A DNA stretch of 64,000 nucleotides from Paenibacillus elgii NBRC 100335 (lineage in GTDB: Bacteria; Bacillota; Bacilli; Paenibacillales; NBRC-103111). Shown piece by piece: positions 32,734-41,586 of the stretch. The position numbers were made by a program, and so were the translations under genes. The first letter of the stretch is position 1. The number at the start of each line of letters is the position of its first letter. The stretch covers positions 123,136 through 187,135 of the forward strand of contig NZ_BIMB01000008.1 of NCBI RefSeq assembly GCF_004000865.1, read 5' to 3'. Below the pieces are notes generated by a model. It worked only from the letters and a program-made list of their open reading frames with translations. It did no database searches and had not been told where the DNA came from.

Positions 32734-32780
32734 AAGCCGGTCCAACACGTCAATCCGTGTTATGACCGGCTTACTATTTT
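32734..32780. terminator. Bidirectional terminator between SDR and MFS genes
   Basis: AAGCCGGTC (32734-32742) and GACCGGCTT (32764-32772) with an inner ACACG/CGTGT pair. T-rich on the plus side. Confidence 0.75.
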
Positions 32781-33970
32781 TAAGCTCCGGCTTGCTGAAG
32801 CTTCCGTTCTTGCGCCAGGCGGTGGGAGCGGGTGATGCCAAGGGAAGCGGCTGCCGTCAATGCTGCTACGACGACGCCTGCCGCTCCGATCCAGCTTATG
32901 GAGGTCAGCGAGGCCTGTTGTACGACGACACCGCCGATCCCCGCGCCGGCCGCCATGGCAAGTTGAAGCACCGAGCTGTTCAAGCTAAGCATAATGCCGG
33001 ACGCTTCGGGAGCAAGCGTCATTAAATAGTACTGTTGGGTAGGACCCGACGACCACGCGGAGAAGGCCCATAGCATGAGAAGCGGGAAGACGGCTGCCGG
33101 GGAGTGGGCGGCTAGCGACAGCAGGATGAGAGACACAGCATGAAGAAGCATGCCTCCGATCAGCGTACGAGAGACGCCCCATTTGTCGGTGCCGTAGCCT
33201 CCGAGCTTTGAGCCGATCAGACTGGCGATTCCGAAGGCGAACAGCCCTGCGCTCACGCCTTGCTCGCTCATGCCGGTCACCGTGAGCAGGAACGGCGAAA
33301 TGTACGTGTAAGCGATCGAATAGCCGGAAATCCAGAAAAAGGTGACAAGCAAAGCAACGGCGATTCGCGGCTCTTTGATCAGCGCGAGCTGTGTGCGAAG
33401 CGGTACCGGTTCCTCGCCGTCCGTCTGCGGAATCGTCCAGGAGACGGCCAGAATGGCAAGCAGTCCAAGCACGCCGATTCCGGCAAAGGTTATCTTCCAG
33501 TCGTAAACGGAGGCGACGACCCTCCCGAGAGGGACACCGACGATCAGGGCGGTGCTGAAGCCCATGACGAGCGTCGCGATGGCACGTCCTTGTCTCTCCG
33601 GCGGGGCCAGCTTGGAAGCGACGGTCAAGGCGGTCACGACGAATACTCCGGTGCTAAGCGCGAGAATGATCCGGGAAACGATCAGAAATTCAAATCCCGG
33701 CAGCAACACGGCCATCCCGTTTCCGACGACGAAGACACCGAGAGAATAGAGCAGCAGCTTGCGCCGCTCCAGACGGGCGGTCGCCGCCATAAGAATAGGG
33801 GTCCCAAAAGCATAGGCCAGCGAGAATACGGTAATGAGCTGACCTGCAGCGGACACCGGAACCCCGATATCCGACGCAACTTTATCCAAAATCCCGGCGA
33901 TAATAAACTCCGACGTGCCGACAAGAAAACTGACGACGGCCAGCATGTAAATTTTCCACGTGCTTGACAT
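32780..33970 (-). CDS. MFS transporter, DHA1 family (AraJ/YbcL-like)
   Basis: A 396-residue, 12-helix MFS permease. The beginning MSSTWKIYMLAVVSFLVGTSEF and motif A variant in ARLERRKLLL are typical of the DHA1 sugar/drug efflux group (AraJ, CmlA-like). ATG 33970 is taken because AGAGAGGAG lies upstream; the frame's first ATG (33994) overlaps that site. Its regulator gene (ArsR family) lies 74 bp upstream on the same strand. A 20-bp dyad at 34009-34028 between them matches another ahead of the regulator, so ArsR probably represses both. Substrate unknown. Confidence 0.85.
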   Translation of the reverse strand: MSSTWKIYMLAVVSFLVGTSEFIIAGILDKVASDIGVPVSAAGQLITVFSLAYAFGTPILMAATARLERRKLLLYSLGVFVVGNGMAVLLPGFEFLIVSRIILALSTGVFVVTALTVASKLAPPERQGRAIATLVMGFSTALIVGVPLGRVVASVYDWKITFAGIGVLGLLAILAVSWTIPQTDGEEPVPLRTQLALIKEPRIAVALLVTFFWISGYSIAYTYISPFLLTVTGMSEQGVSAGLFAFGIASLIGSKLGGYGTDKWGVSRTLIGGMLLHAVSLILLSLAAHSPAAVFPLLMLWAFSAWSSGPTQQYYLMTLAPEASGIMLSLNSSVLQLAMAAGAGIGGVVVQQASLTSISWIGAAGVVVAALTAAASLGITRSHRLAQERKLQQAGA

Positions 33971-34008
33971 GATGATAAATACTCCTCTCTCCACTCCATT
34001 ATTTTTAT

Positions 34009-34028
34009 ATTTCTACAAATATAGAAAT
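34009..34028. promoter_or_regulatory. ArsR-type operator before the MFS gene
   Basis: ATTTCTACAAATATAGAAAT: 7-bp arms around a 6-bp centre, between the arsR-like stop and the MFS start. Same half-site as at 34353-34372. Confidence 0.65.
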
Positions 34029-34044
34029 AAAACCGAAAAAAAAA

Positions 34045-34326
34045 CTACTCCAGCAAATACGGCGCATACTTCTGGGCGATTTCGCGATTCACGCTGTAAT
34101 AAATATACGTGCCGTCCTTGCGGAGCTTGAGCAGGCCGCAATCCGTCAGCTGCTTCAAATGATGGGACAGCGTCGAGCCCGCAACGCATTCGAGCTTGCT
34201 CCCAATATCCGAGCAGCACAGATTCCTTTCTTCCGTCAGCAGCAGGGCGATTTTAAGCCGGGTCGGTTCTCCCAGAGCTTTGTATATTTTGACAGCTTGC
34301 TGCAGTTCCGCGTGATTATGCTCCAT
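34045..34326 (-). CDS. ArsR-family winged-helix repressor
   Basis: A 93-residue ArsR/SmtB protein. It has the ALGEPTRLKIALLL opening, a recognition helix in VAGSTLSHHLKQL and the wing RKDGTYIYYSV. The Cys pair in NLCCSDIG is near the position of the alpha3 metal site but lacks the full E-L-C-V-C-D-L motif, so the inducer may be a non-metal drug. It precedes the MFS gene on the same strand and has an identical operator half-site upstream of itself, indicating autoregulation. Confidence 0.9.
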   Translation of the reverse strand: MEHNHAELQQAVKIYKALGEPTRLKIALLLTEERNLCCSDIGSKLECVAGSTLSHHLKQLTDCGLLKLRKDGTYIYYSVNREIAQKYAPYLLE

Positions 34327-34352
34327 CGTAGCCTCATCCTTGCCCGTGTATT

Positions 34353-34372
34353 ATTTCTATATGTATCGAAAT
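34353..34372. promoter_or_regulatory. ArsR-type operator before the regulator gene
   Basis: ATTTCTATATGTATCGAAAT, 27 bp upstream of the arsR-like start, has the same 7-6-7 geometry as the site at 34009-34028 with one half-site change. Confidence 0.6.
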
Positions 34373-34519
34373 TTAAAATAGCATACCTATCCGCAAATGT
34401 AAATAGGCAATTTGACCATAGAAGCGGACTACATGCCGGTGCCGGAGTGGAAACGGAAGAAGGATGGTCACGAAAATGTCGGATTTATTGGGAATTTGCT
34501 CCTCCAGCATCAAATGTTA

Positions 34520-34533
34520 TTACAGCGCTTACA
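34520..34533. promoter_or_regulatory. Possible cre (CcpA) site upstream of the GH85 gene
   Basis: TTACAGCGCTTACA fits the cre consensus TGWAANCGNTNWCA with two mismatches. It lies about 160 bp upstream of the GH85 start in a 320-bp region without genes. Carbon control of an endoglycosidase would be logical but is unproven. Confidence 0.35.
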
Positions 34534-34692
34534 ATCATTTAATATGTCCATGAAATCTTTTGTTTGGCCACTTTACTGCTGCCGCGAACGGGTGTTAGGG
34601 TGGAATAGACGAGTCGTTTCTTTTCCTTGGATTGGCAGCTGCAGCAATTGCTAGGATGGTACCAGGCCGGATCAAACGAAGAGAGGTGCGTT

Positions 34693-37563
34693 ATGTCAGA
34701 ACGAAAAAAACGGAAAAAAGCTTTCTCTCGAACCGTCACGAAAGCGGTATCAATAGGGTTGACGGCCGTTATGGCGTCGACTCTGATGTTAGGGCCGAAA
34801 GCGGCCTTGGCGATGGAAACGCCGAAAGGGCCGGAGCAGCCTTATTTGTACGGCTATAACGCCAAGCAGATTAAGGAATGGACCCCGGAGAGCGACCCGT
34901 ATGCGAAGTATTTTCGCTCCCGCGTTCCGCTAGCGAAGCGGATCGGAGCGTTCCAGCCGACGCAGGCGCATCCGGAATTAACGAGCACGGCCCAAGTCAT
35001 GAATCTTTCCGCCGACTACGATAAGGAGGAATGGTTCGAGGGGTACCGCTATAACGACAGCTTCAGCCGCAACGTGCTGAAATATTGGCAGTATCAGGAC
35101 ATTTATGCCTCCTGGCACGGTTTGCCGGTGTACGGCTCTCCAACCGAGGAGGGCAAGCGGGATTACGGCGTGGTGAACCTGCCCAATCCGGCTTATACCG
35201 ATGCGGCCCACCGCAACGGAGTTATCAGTCTGGGCGGTTGGTTCTGGCCGCGTAACATCAACTTCGCGGAGCTCGTCGAGAAGACGCCGGACGGCAAATT
35301 CCCGGTGGCCGATAAAATGATCGAAATGGCGAAGTATTTCGGCTTCGACGGATATTTTATCAACCAAGAAGCGACGATCAGCAAGGAGCATGCGGCTCTG
35401 CTGATGGAAATGCTGAAATATATGCGCAGCCAAGGGCTGTATATGAGCTGGTACGACAGCTTGACCGTAGACGGCAAGGTCTCCTATGTAAACGGATTCA
35501 ACAAGGAAAACTCGCCGTGGCTGATGGACGAGCGTGACGGAAAGCGCGCGAACGACAGCATTTTCATGAACTACGCCTATACGCCGCAAGGCTTGGAGAG
35601 CAGCGCCGATCATGCGCGCAAGCTTGGTCTTGATCCGTATGCCTCGCTCTTCGCGGGCATCGAAAACGACAAATTCCGCTTTGACCGCGGTTTGGAGCTG
35701 GATGCGATTTTCAAAAACGACGCTTCCCGTACGCCACGGACGAGCGTAGCGCTTTTCGGCACGGATATGGTCTGGAACAAAGGTCCTAATCCGTTCGATC
35801 TCCGCATGCAGCCGGAAATCGAGAAGCGCGAGCAGGCCTATTGGTCGGGACCGAAGGGCAACCCTGCGGAGAGCGGCCGGGCGGTCGGCACCGAATATGA
35901 GAGCTGGCCGGGTATCGCCCATTACATACCGGAGCGCTCCGTTATCGGCTCCTATCCGTTCGTGACCCGCTTCAACAACGGGCATGGACTCGACTTCTTC
36001 GTGAACGGCCGGAAGGCCAGTGATACGGAGTGGAACAACATGGCGGCGCAGGACATCCTGCCGACATGGCAGTGGTGGACGCAGTCCGCAGGCAAGCCGC
36101 TGACGGTCGGATACGACTACGAAACCGCATGGAACGGCGGCTCTTCCTTGAAGGTGGAAGGCACGCTGAATTCGAGCCATGCTGCGGATATTCACCTGTA
36201 CAAGACCGAGCTGCCGGTGACCAAAGAGGTGGAGCTGTCGCTGACGTACAAATCGGACGTTCAGCTGCCGGATAAGAAGGGTAACGGTCAGGCGCAAGGG
36301 CATCTGAAGAAGGCGGCGGACATTCAGGCGCTGCTAACGTTCAAGGACGACCCGCAGCATCCGGCCGCCGTCGATTTGAAAGCCGCGCCAAGCGACGATT
36401 GGACCACGGCTACGGCCAAGCTGAAGCCGTTCGAGGGACGCAGCATCGCCGCGATCGGTTTGCGTGTCGGCTCACAATCGGCGGAGGACGTGCCCTTTAA
36501 AGCCAGCATCGGCGAATTGAAGCTGACGGACGGCAAGAAACCGCAGGCGCCTGCCGCCCCGACGGGCTTCCGGGTCGAGAAGGCGATGTTCGACGATAAT
36601 CAAGCCGCGATGTTCGTGAAGTGGGACTTCAACGCGAAGCAGCAGGATGTTTGGTATTACGACCTTATGCGCGTGGTAAATGGCAAGCGCGAATGGGTCG
36701 GACGAATTTACGACGAAGTGTATTACATCAAATCGCTTCCTCGTCTCGGCGAGAATGATGTGAAGCTGGAGCTGTATGCTGTAGGCAAAGACGGAACGGC
36801 GAGCGAGCCGCAGGCGCTGACTTGGAAATGGGGGAACGGGCAGAAGGTTCAATTCAACAAAGGTCCGGTTGCCGCAGCTTCCATTCATGCGATGCACCTG
36901 CAGGACAACAAGCTGACGATGGAAACCGGATGGACGAACTATGTCAATATCCGCGTCATGCCTTCCACGGCAGCAAATGTAAACGTCACTTGGACATCGA
37001 ACAACGAGGCTGTCGCCAAAGTGGATGCACGGGGCAAAGTGACCGCGGTAGGCCCAGGCGATGCGGTGCTGACGGCGCAGACCGGTCCGGTTAACGGCCA
37101 GACGGGCGTGAAGACGGAAATCCGCGTGAAGGTTGTGGCGCCGGAAATTCCTCAGAACGGCGTCGTCCTGCAGGCGGAAAAATACGATCAGTCCAACGGC
37201 TTGTTCGTGCCGGGCACTTATGTGAACGTTCGCGACTTGAACTTTGCCGATTGGCTGTCGTTTAAGGATGTCGATTTCGGGGCAAAAGCAGCGTCGAAGC
37301 TGACGGTTCGGGCGGCTGTTCTTGCGAAGGACACCCGGGTGGAGGTGCGCTTGGGCGGCCCGCAGGGCGAGCTCATCGCAGATGTGGCGCTGCCGGTGGA
37401 CGCGAAGCAGCTGGCTCCGTTCTACAAGAACTATACCGTCGATCTGAAAAAGCCTGTTACCGGCAAGCAGACCGTTCATGTGACTTTTAAAAACCCGAAC
37501 TATACGAAGTGGAGCGTCCGCGATAACGGTATCGCCGATGTAGACTGGTTCCAGTTCCAATAG
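34693..37563 (+). CDS. Secreted GH85 endo-beta-N-acetylglucosaminidase with Big2 and CBM-like domains
   Basis: A 956-residue secreted ENGase, which cleaves the chitobiose core of N-glycans. Signal peptide (cleavage A-L-A-M near residue 36), then a GH85 catalytic barrel. The substrate-assisted pair Asn224 and Glu226 is visible in YFINQEA, followed by LYMSWYDSLT and LFAGIEN. A beta-sandwich domain follows (about 450-640), then a fibronectin-like part, a Big2 domain (VTWTSNNEAVAKVDARGKV) and a C-terminal CBM6/35-like domain beginning LQAEKYDQSNG. ATG 34693 follows GAGAGGTG; upstream codons lack a ribosome binding site. A strong terminator follows. Likely used to forage host or fungal glycoproteins. 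Confidence 0.9.
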   Translation: MSERKKRKKAFSRTVTKAVSIGLTAVMASTLMLGPKAALAMETPKGPEQPYLYGYNAKQIKEWTPESDPYAKYFRSRVPLAKRIGAFQPTQAHPELTSTAQVMNLSADYDKEEWFEGYRYNDSFSRNVLKYWQYQDIYASWHGLPVYGSPTEEGKRDYGVVNLPNPAYTDAAHRNGVISLGGWFWPRNINFAELVEKTPDGKFPVADKMIEMAKYFGFDGYFINQEATISKEHAALLMEMLKYMRSQGLYMSWYDSLTVDGKVSYVNGFNKENSPWLMDERDGKRANDSIFMNYAYTPQGLESSADHARKLGLDPYASLFAGIENDKFRFDRGLELDAIFKNDASRTPRTSVALFGTDMVWNKGPNPFDLRMQPEIEKREQAYWSGPKGNPAESGRAVGTEYESWPGIAHYIPERSVIGSYPFVTRFNNGHGLDFFVNGRKASDTEWNNMAAQDILPTWQWWTQSAGKPLTVGYDYETAWNGGSSLKVEGTLNSSHAADIHLYKTELPVTKEVELSLTYKSDVQLPDKKGNGQAQGHLKKAADIQALLTFKDDPQHPAAVDLKAAPSDDWTTATAKLKPFEGRSIAAIGLRVGSQSAEDVPFKASIGELKLTDGKKPQAPAAPTGFRVEKAMFDDNQAAMFVKWDFNAKQQDVWYYDLMRVVNGKREWVGRIYDEVYYIKSLPRLGENDVKLELYAVGKDGTASEPQALTWKWGNGQKVQFNKGPVAAASIHAMHLQDNKLTMETGWTNYVNIRVMPSTAANVNVTWTSNNEAVAKVDARGKVTAVGPGDAVLTAQTGPVNGQTGVKTEIRVKVVAPEIPQNGVVLQAEKYDQSNGLFVPGTYVNVRDLNFADWLSFKDVDFGAKAASKLTVRAAVLAKDTRVEVRLGGPQGELIADVALPVDAKQLAPFYKNYTVDLKKPVTGKQTVHVTFKNPNYTKWSVRDNGIADVDWFQFQ

Positions 37564-37604
37564 TTCAAGGTAAAGCACGTTTCGTTCAAGCGTGCGGGTA
37601 CGTT

Positions 37605-37643
37605 AAGGCCTCTCGTCCAATGTGACGAGAGGCCTTTTTGGCG
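37605..37643. terminator. Strong terminator after the GH85 gene
   Basis: AAGGCCTCTCGTC (37605-37617) and GACGAGAGGCCTT (37624-37636): 13-bp stem, then T-run. Probably also serves the convergent MFS gene. Confidence 0.9.
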
Positions 37644-37657
37644 GGGCGGGATCGGTG

Positions 37658-38974
37658 TTAGGAGTTCAAAGAAGCATTTTCTCCGGTTACATTTGATTTA
37701 CTTCGAGACCATATAACCACAGGTATTAGCAAAAGGGCAAGTCCTCCGCCAACAAGCGACAAGGTCGCATAGCTTGAGTGAGCTACGACCATACCGGATA
37801 GCGCACCACCCGAGGCCCCGGCAAGTGCAACCAACACATCAATCGTTCCTTGGGTTTTTGCCCGCGTGGTTGGGTCGGTTGAATCTACAATGATGGCTGT
37901 CCCGCTGATCAAGCCAAAGTTCCAACCGATCCCAAGCAACGATAGAGCAATAATAAGTATCAACATAGAATCCGGTGGAGCTGCCGCTGCTGTAATACCT
38001 GCAAGCAATAGAACGCCTCCCGAAGCAATCGACATGGCTGTACGACCGATTTTATCAACCAGAACGCCGGTAATGAGCGAGGGGAAATACATCGAGCCGA
38101 TATGAATTCCGATGACTAATCCTACATCTCCCAAGCTATGGCCGTGATGTTTCATGTGGATTGGTGTCATGGTCATGATGGCAACCATAACGATTTGGGT
38201 TAAAATCATGACGGTTGCTCCGACAATCAAGCCGCTGTTGCTGCTTTTAGAAACTTTTTTACCCTCATCGGCTCCTTGACTCTGTCCCATGGATTGCTGC
38301 GACTTAAACACGGCCTTTGCAACGACGTAGGGATCGGGACGCAGGAAAATAAGAAAGACGCTTCCTGCAAGAAAAAAAGCTGCAGCAGCTAGGATAAACG
38401 GACCAGCAAGTGCTGGAATCCCAATGGAAGTTGCAAAATGACCTGTAACATTTACCATATTTGGACCTGCAACTGCACCAAAGGTGGTCGAAACCATAGC
38501 AATGCTAATTGCTTTTGCACGCTGATTAGGCATGGCTAAATCTGTTCCGGCGTAGCGGGCCTGTAAGTTTGTTGAGGTTCCCGCACCGTAAATAAGCAGC
38601 GATATGAACAGAAGAAGTACACTATGATTTGCTGCTGCCCCTATTACTCCTAGCGCGCCAAGACCCCCGGCAAAGAATCCTCCTGCAAGCCCAAGCCTGC
38701 GTCCGTAATGCTCTGATAGTCGCCCTACCCATAAGGCGGCCGCAGCAGAACCAAGGGTAATCAAGGCTGAAGGAACCCCCGCCAAGCTTTCTGTTCCCAA
38801 CATCTCTTGTGCCAGGAGCGCTCCGACGGTTACACCGGCTGCAAGCCCTGCACCTCCAAAAATTTGGGAAAGGACTACGATAAGGAGGGAACGCTTATAC
38901 AGCTTCCTTCGCAAATCCGGGGAATCTATGTATTGGCGAAGCAGGCTGTCTTGGATTTGGGGTTCATGCGTCAT
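37658..38974 (-). CDS. MFS transporter in an ArsR-rhodanese operon
   Basis: A 438-residue MFS permease with a long N-terminal cytoplasmic arm, 12 hydrophobic segments and motif A as GRLSEHYGRRLGL. An internal loop carries a Lys/Ser/Gln-rich stretch between helices 6 and 7. Its ATG overlaps the stop of the ArsR-rhodanese regulator (ATGA, 38971-38974), so the two are coupled. Lower GC than the neighbouring genes suggests acquisition. The pairing of a sulfurtransferase-bearing ArsR with a pump hints at a thiol-reactive or metalloid/sulfur-type toxicant. This is inference. Confidence 0.85.
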   Translation of the reverse strand: MTHEPQIQDSLLRQYIDSPDLRRKLYKRSLLIVVLSQIFGGAGLAAGVTVGALLAQEMLGTESLAGVPSALITLGSAAAALWVGRLSEHYGRRLGLAGGFFAGGLGALGVIGAAANHSVLLLFISLLIYGAGTSTNLQARYAGTDLAMPNQRAKAISIAMVSTTFGAVAGPNMVNVTGHFATSIGIPALAGPFILAAAAFFLAGSVFLIFLRPDPYVVAKAVFKSQQSMGQSQGADEGKKVSKSSNSGLIVGATVMILTQIVMVAIMTMTPIHMKHHGHSLGDVGLVIGIHIGSMYFPSLITGVLVDKIGRTAMSIASGGVLLLAGITAAAAPPDSMLILIIALSLLGIGWNFGLISGTAIIVDSTDPTTRAKTQGTIDVLVALAGASGGALSGMVVAHSSYATLSLVGGGLALLLIPVVIWSRSKSNVTGENASLNS

Positions 38975-39660
38975 CGCTTAGAACCACCTTTCTCATTGTT
39001 TATAGTTGATTGTTCCATGTAACGTTTCCATTCGATTACGCCTTCTTCCAAACGAGATGCTTGGATTCCCTTGTTTTTTAAAATTTCAACCGCTTGGGCG
39101 GACATCAGACAATAGGGCCCTCTGCAATAAGCTACGATTTCCTTATCCGTTGGCAAAGACGCCAGGTGTTTCTCCAGGTCTTCCATAGGTATAGATATCG
39201 CGCCTGGAATATGGCCCGTTTCATACTCATCTTGTGGTCGAACATCTAGTAATACAACGTCTCCTCTCTCCATCCGCTTGAGGAGCTCTTCTAAACCGAT
39301 AGGCTCCATATTCACATGATTCTGCAACATTTCAGTTTTAAGCTTCTGCACCTCTACTAATTGCTTTTCGCTAAGCCGATGTAAGGACACCATGAAATCG
39401 GCTACAGAAAGTCCGGCAATTTCATAAATAACAAAGTTCCCTTGTCTATGGGAACGGACCAGTCTTGATTCATGCAACGTTTGCAGATGTTGAGATACAT
39501 TCGCAACACTCATCCCGGTTATTTTAACGAGTTGATCCACGGATTTGGGACCTTGGGAAAGCAAGTCAAGCAATTCCAGGCGTTTGGGACTGGATAAACA
39601 CTTACCAATACGAGCAAATTCCTGATACAACTGATCTTTCCATATTCGTTCCATGCTCAC
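38971..39660 (-). CDS. ArsR-family regulator fused to a rhodanese domain
   Basis: A 229-residue two-domain protein: an ArsR winged helix (residues 10-100, recognition helix MSVANVSQHLQTLHESRLV) followed by a rhodanese domain (about 125-220) with DVRPQDEYETGHIPGA and the active-site loop CRGPYC, the catalytic Cys being first. The Cys may sense reactive sulfur or another electrophile. GTG 39660 is chosen because GAGGTG lies 6-7 nt upstream; an ATG two codons later is possible. A 20-bp dyad (39678-39697) sits directly upstream of the coding region. This architecture is common in Bacillales with MFS or sulfur genes. Confidence 0.88.
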   Translation of the reverse strand: MSMERIWKDQLYQEFARIGKCLSSPKRLELLDLLSQGPKSVDQLVKITGMSVANVSQHLQTLHESRLVRSHRQGNFVIYEIAGLSVADFMVSLHRLSEKQLVEVQKLKTEMLQNHVNMEPIGLEELLKRMERGDVVLLDVRPQDEYETGHIPGAISIPMEDLEKHLASLPTDKEIVAYCRGPYCLMSAQAVEILKNKGIQASRLEEGVIEWKRYMEQSTINNEKGGSKR

Positions 39661-39677
39661 AAAAAGACACCTCAATT

Positions 39678-39697
39678 ATTCAATTAATTTATTGAAT
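39678..39697. promoter_or_regulatory. Operator of the ArsR-rhodanese operon
   Basis: ATTCAATTAATTTATTGAAT: 7-bp arms, 6-bp centre, 17 bp before the start codon region, where an autorepressor would bind. Confidence 0.65.
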
Positions 39698-39773
39698 AGT
39701 TATAATGTAAGGGAACAATCTTGTAGAGTCAAGACTTTGCTTTCATGCTCCAAAATGGCAACATCAACAGTAA

Positions 39774-39816
39774 GAAAAAAAGCCTGCAATCTGCCGTGTA
39801 CGGCGGACTGCAGGCT
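39774..39816 (-). terminator. Strong hairpin terminator after the metalloprotease gene
   Basis: AGCCTGCA (39781-39788) and TGCAGGCT (39809-39816) enclose a further GCCG/CGGC stem; the minus strand then reads a U-run (complement of 39774-39780). Confidence 0.8.
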
Positions 39817-39836
39817 CTCGTTTTTTCGGTTATTAG

Positions 39837-41354
39837 CTAGCTGGTGGGAATGCCGCGGGCTTTCCAGATCCGGTCGATATCTCCGGCATGCTGGCCGCCG
39901 TAAAGCTGGAGGTCGGCTTGTTTGATCGCTTTGGCGCCGTCCTTAAAGGTGGCGGTCGGGGTGAGAGAGAAGTGGGCTTGAATGATAATTTTGGTGGCTA
40001 CGTCGCGCCCGAAGGATTGTGCCATATCGTACAATCCTTGGGACCAAATTTCGCCGTCAGCGTGCACTTCATTTTGAAGGTCGCGCGGATACACTTTGTT
40101 TACGTCGAGGCGCCGCAGGCAAGGCGGATTGCTGCTGGAATACGACGTGGCGTCCCATTCGGCTACGCACGCTTTGCCGAAGCTGGTGGAGGAGGTAGCG
40201 TCTTCATAAGTCGCGCCGAGAAAATCGCCGAAGCCTTCGCCCATCGAGCCGCCTTCATGGGAATCGCCGAAGCCCGGCACCTGATTGTCTTGAATCGCGT
40301 GACCATATTCGTGGGCAATGACGCCGGCGTCTTCCGCATCGTCTACCCCGCCGGTACCGAAGGTTAACTCGCCTGTCGACGGCTGATAGTACGAGTTGTC
40401 GTCCGGAGACGCGTTGACGTTTACTTTAATGGCACGGTTGTTGACATTCTTGAAGCCAAGCTGCTGCAAATACCGCTGCAGCGTATCGATGTGGTAATAG
40501 GCCATGACATCCTCGAAGCTGTCGTTGGAACGGGTATAGTTGAACTGGTTGGAGGCCGAATACGTCTTGGCGGCGGAATTAATGTAGACGTATTGCCCGC
40601 GCAGGTAGCCGGAGCCGTCCAAGCCTTGGAGGGTAACGGATTTCAGCTGTTTGGTCAATTCGGGGGAATCCTGATCGTTGTTATCTTTGAGGTTGCCGAC
40701 GGAGCCTTGGGATTCGACAGGGTTGGGGAGGAAAACTTTACCGGTGCCGTTCACGCGCTGGTTCAAATTCCGTTTGCGCAGCAGCTCTCCGCTGCCTGCA
40801 TGAATGTAGGTTTCCCATGCGCCGTACGGGGCCTTGCTGTGGACGACGACTCGGTAGGTAGGCGTAGCGACGCCTTTCTGGATCGTATAGCCGTACTCCT
40901 CGGAGGATGGTGCCCATTCTCCCTGGGCCTGGTCTCCGACGAACTGGAGCGCTTTGGCCTTCAAATCGCCGGGCGGCAGCAGCTGCGACACCTGCTGAAC
41001 CGTGGTGTAGGGCTCGTAGCCGGAGATGACCAAAGGATTGTGGAAAGAACGGTCCAAGGTGACGGTGACCTGCCGGTTAAACACCGGGGCGTTGTTCACG
41101 ATCTGCTGATAACGGACATAATGGCCTGCGTCGGTTTGAATCGTGGTGACATACTTCAAGTCGGACAAATCGGCCTTGAGCTGATACTGCTTGGCGTGTT
41201 CCTTCAGATACCGGTCTACGGCAGCTTTGGTATCGGCGGGCTGCTTCTGCTCGGCGCTGATCGGGGCTTCCGTTTCCGCCATAGCCGTAGGGACCGCCAG
41301 GGTGAGTGCGATTGCGGCAGCGACCGTACTCCAAAGCTTGTGACGCTTGAACAT
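39837..41354 (-). CDS. Secreted zinc metalloprotease, fungalysin (M36)/thermolysin-like
   Basis: A 505-residue prepro-protease: signal peptide (cleavage A-M-A-E near residue 26), an FTP/PepSY propeptide (about 40-190), then the catalytic domain. The zinc site is AHEYGHAIQ (H-E-x2-H near residue 347) with the third ligand Glu in GSMGEGFGDFLGA near 373. The spacing and M-G-E-G-x-x-D motif are those of fungalysin M36 rather than classical M4 thermolysin. GGAGGTG precedes ATG 41354. It is probably an extracellular nutritional or virulence protease. Substrate range is unknown. Confidence 0.85.
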   Translation of the reverse strand: MFKRHKLWSTVAAAIALTLAVPTAMAETEAPISAEQKQPADTKAAVDRYLKEHAKQYQLKADLSDLKYVTTIQTDAGHYVRYQQIVNNAPVFNRQVTVTLDRSFHNPLVISGYEPYTTVQQVSQLLPPGDLKAKALQFVGDQAQGEWAPSSEEYGYTIQKGVATPTYRVVVHSKAPYGAWETYIHAGSGELLRKRNLNQRVNGTGKVFLPNPVESQGSVGNLKDNNDQDSPELTKQLKSVTLQGLDGSGYLRGQYVYINSAAKTYSASNQFNYTRSNDSFEDVMAYYHIDTLQRYLQQLGFKNVNNRAIKVNVNASPDDNSYYQPSTGELTFGTGGVDDAEDAGVIAHEYGHAIQDNQVPGFGDSHEGGSMGEGFGDFLGATYEDATSSTSFGKACVAEWDATSYSSSNPPCLRRLDVNKVYPRDLQNEVHADGEIWSQGLYDMAQSFGRDVATKIIIQAHFSLTPTATFKDGAKAIKQADLQLYGGQHAGDIDRIWKARGIPTS

Positions 41355-41514
41355 AAAAACACCTCCAACAGGATGGAATGCGTTACGAAATTCATTGTAT
41401 TACTTAATTTGTAATATATGACAGTCATAAGGGGCTTGGATCATGTCAAGGTTTGGACACGGACGGCATCGGTTGACCTCTTGCGTAGGAATAAAAAGGA
41501 TGGTACAATCAGTT

Positions 41515-41543
41515 TAAACAATGATTAAAACATTGTTTAAAAC
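41515..41543. promoter_or_regulatory. TetR-type operator
   Basis: TTTAAACAATG (41515-41525) and CATTGTTTAAA (41533-41543): perfect 11-bp arms around ATTAAAA, 44 bp before the tetR-like start, suitable for autorepression. Confidence 0.75.
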
Positions 41544-41586
41544 GATGATTAACCCAATTTGCCGTTTCTGAAGAGGAGGGGCGCCT

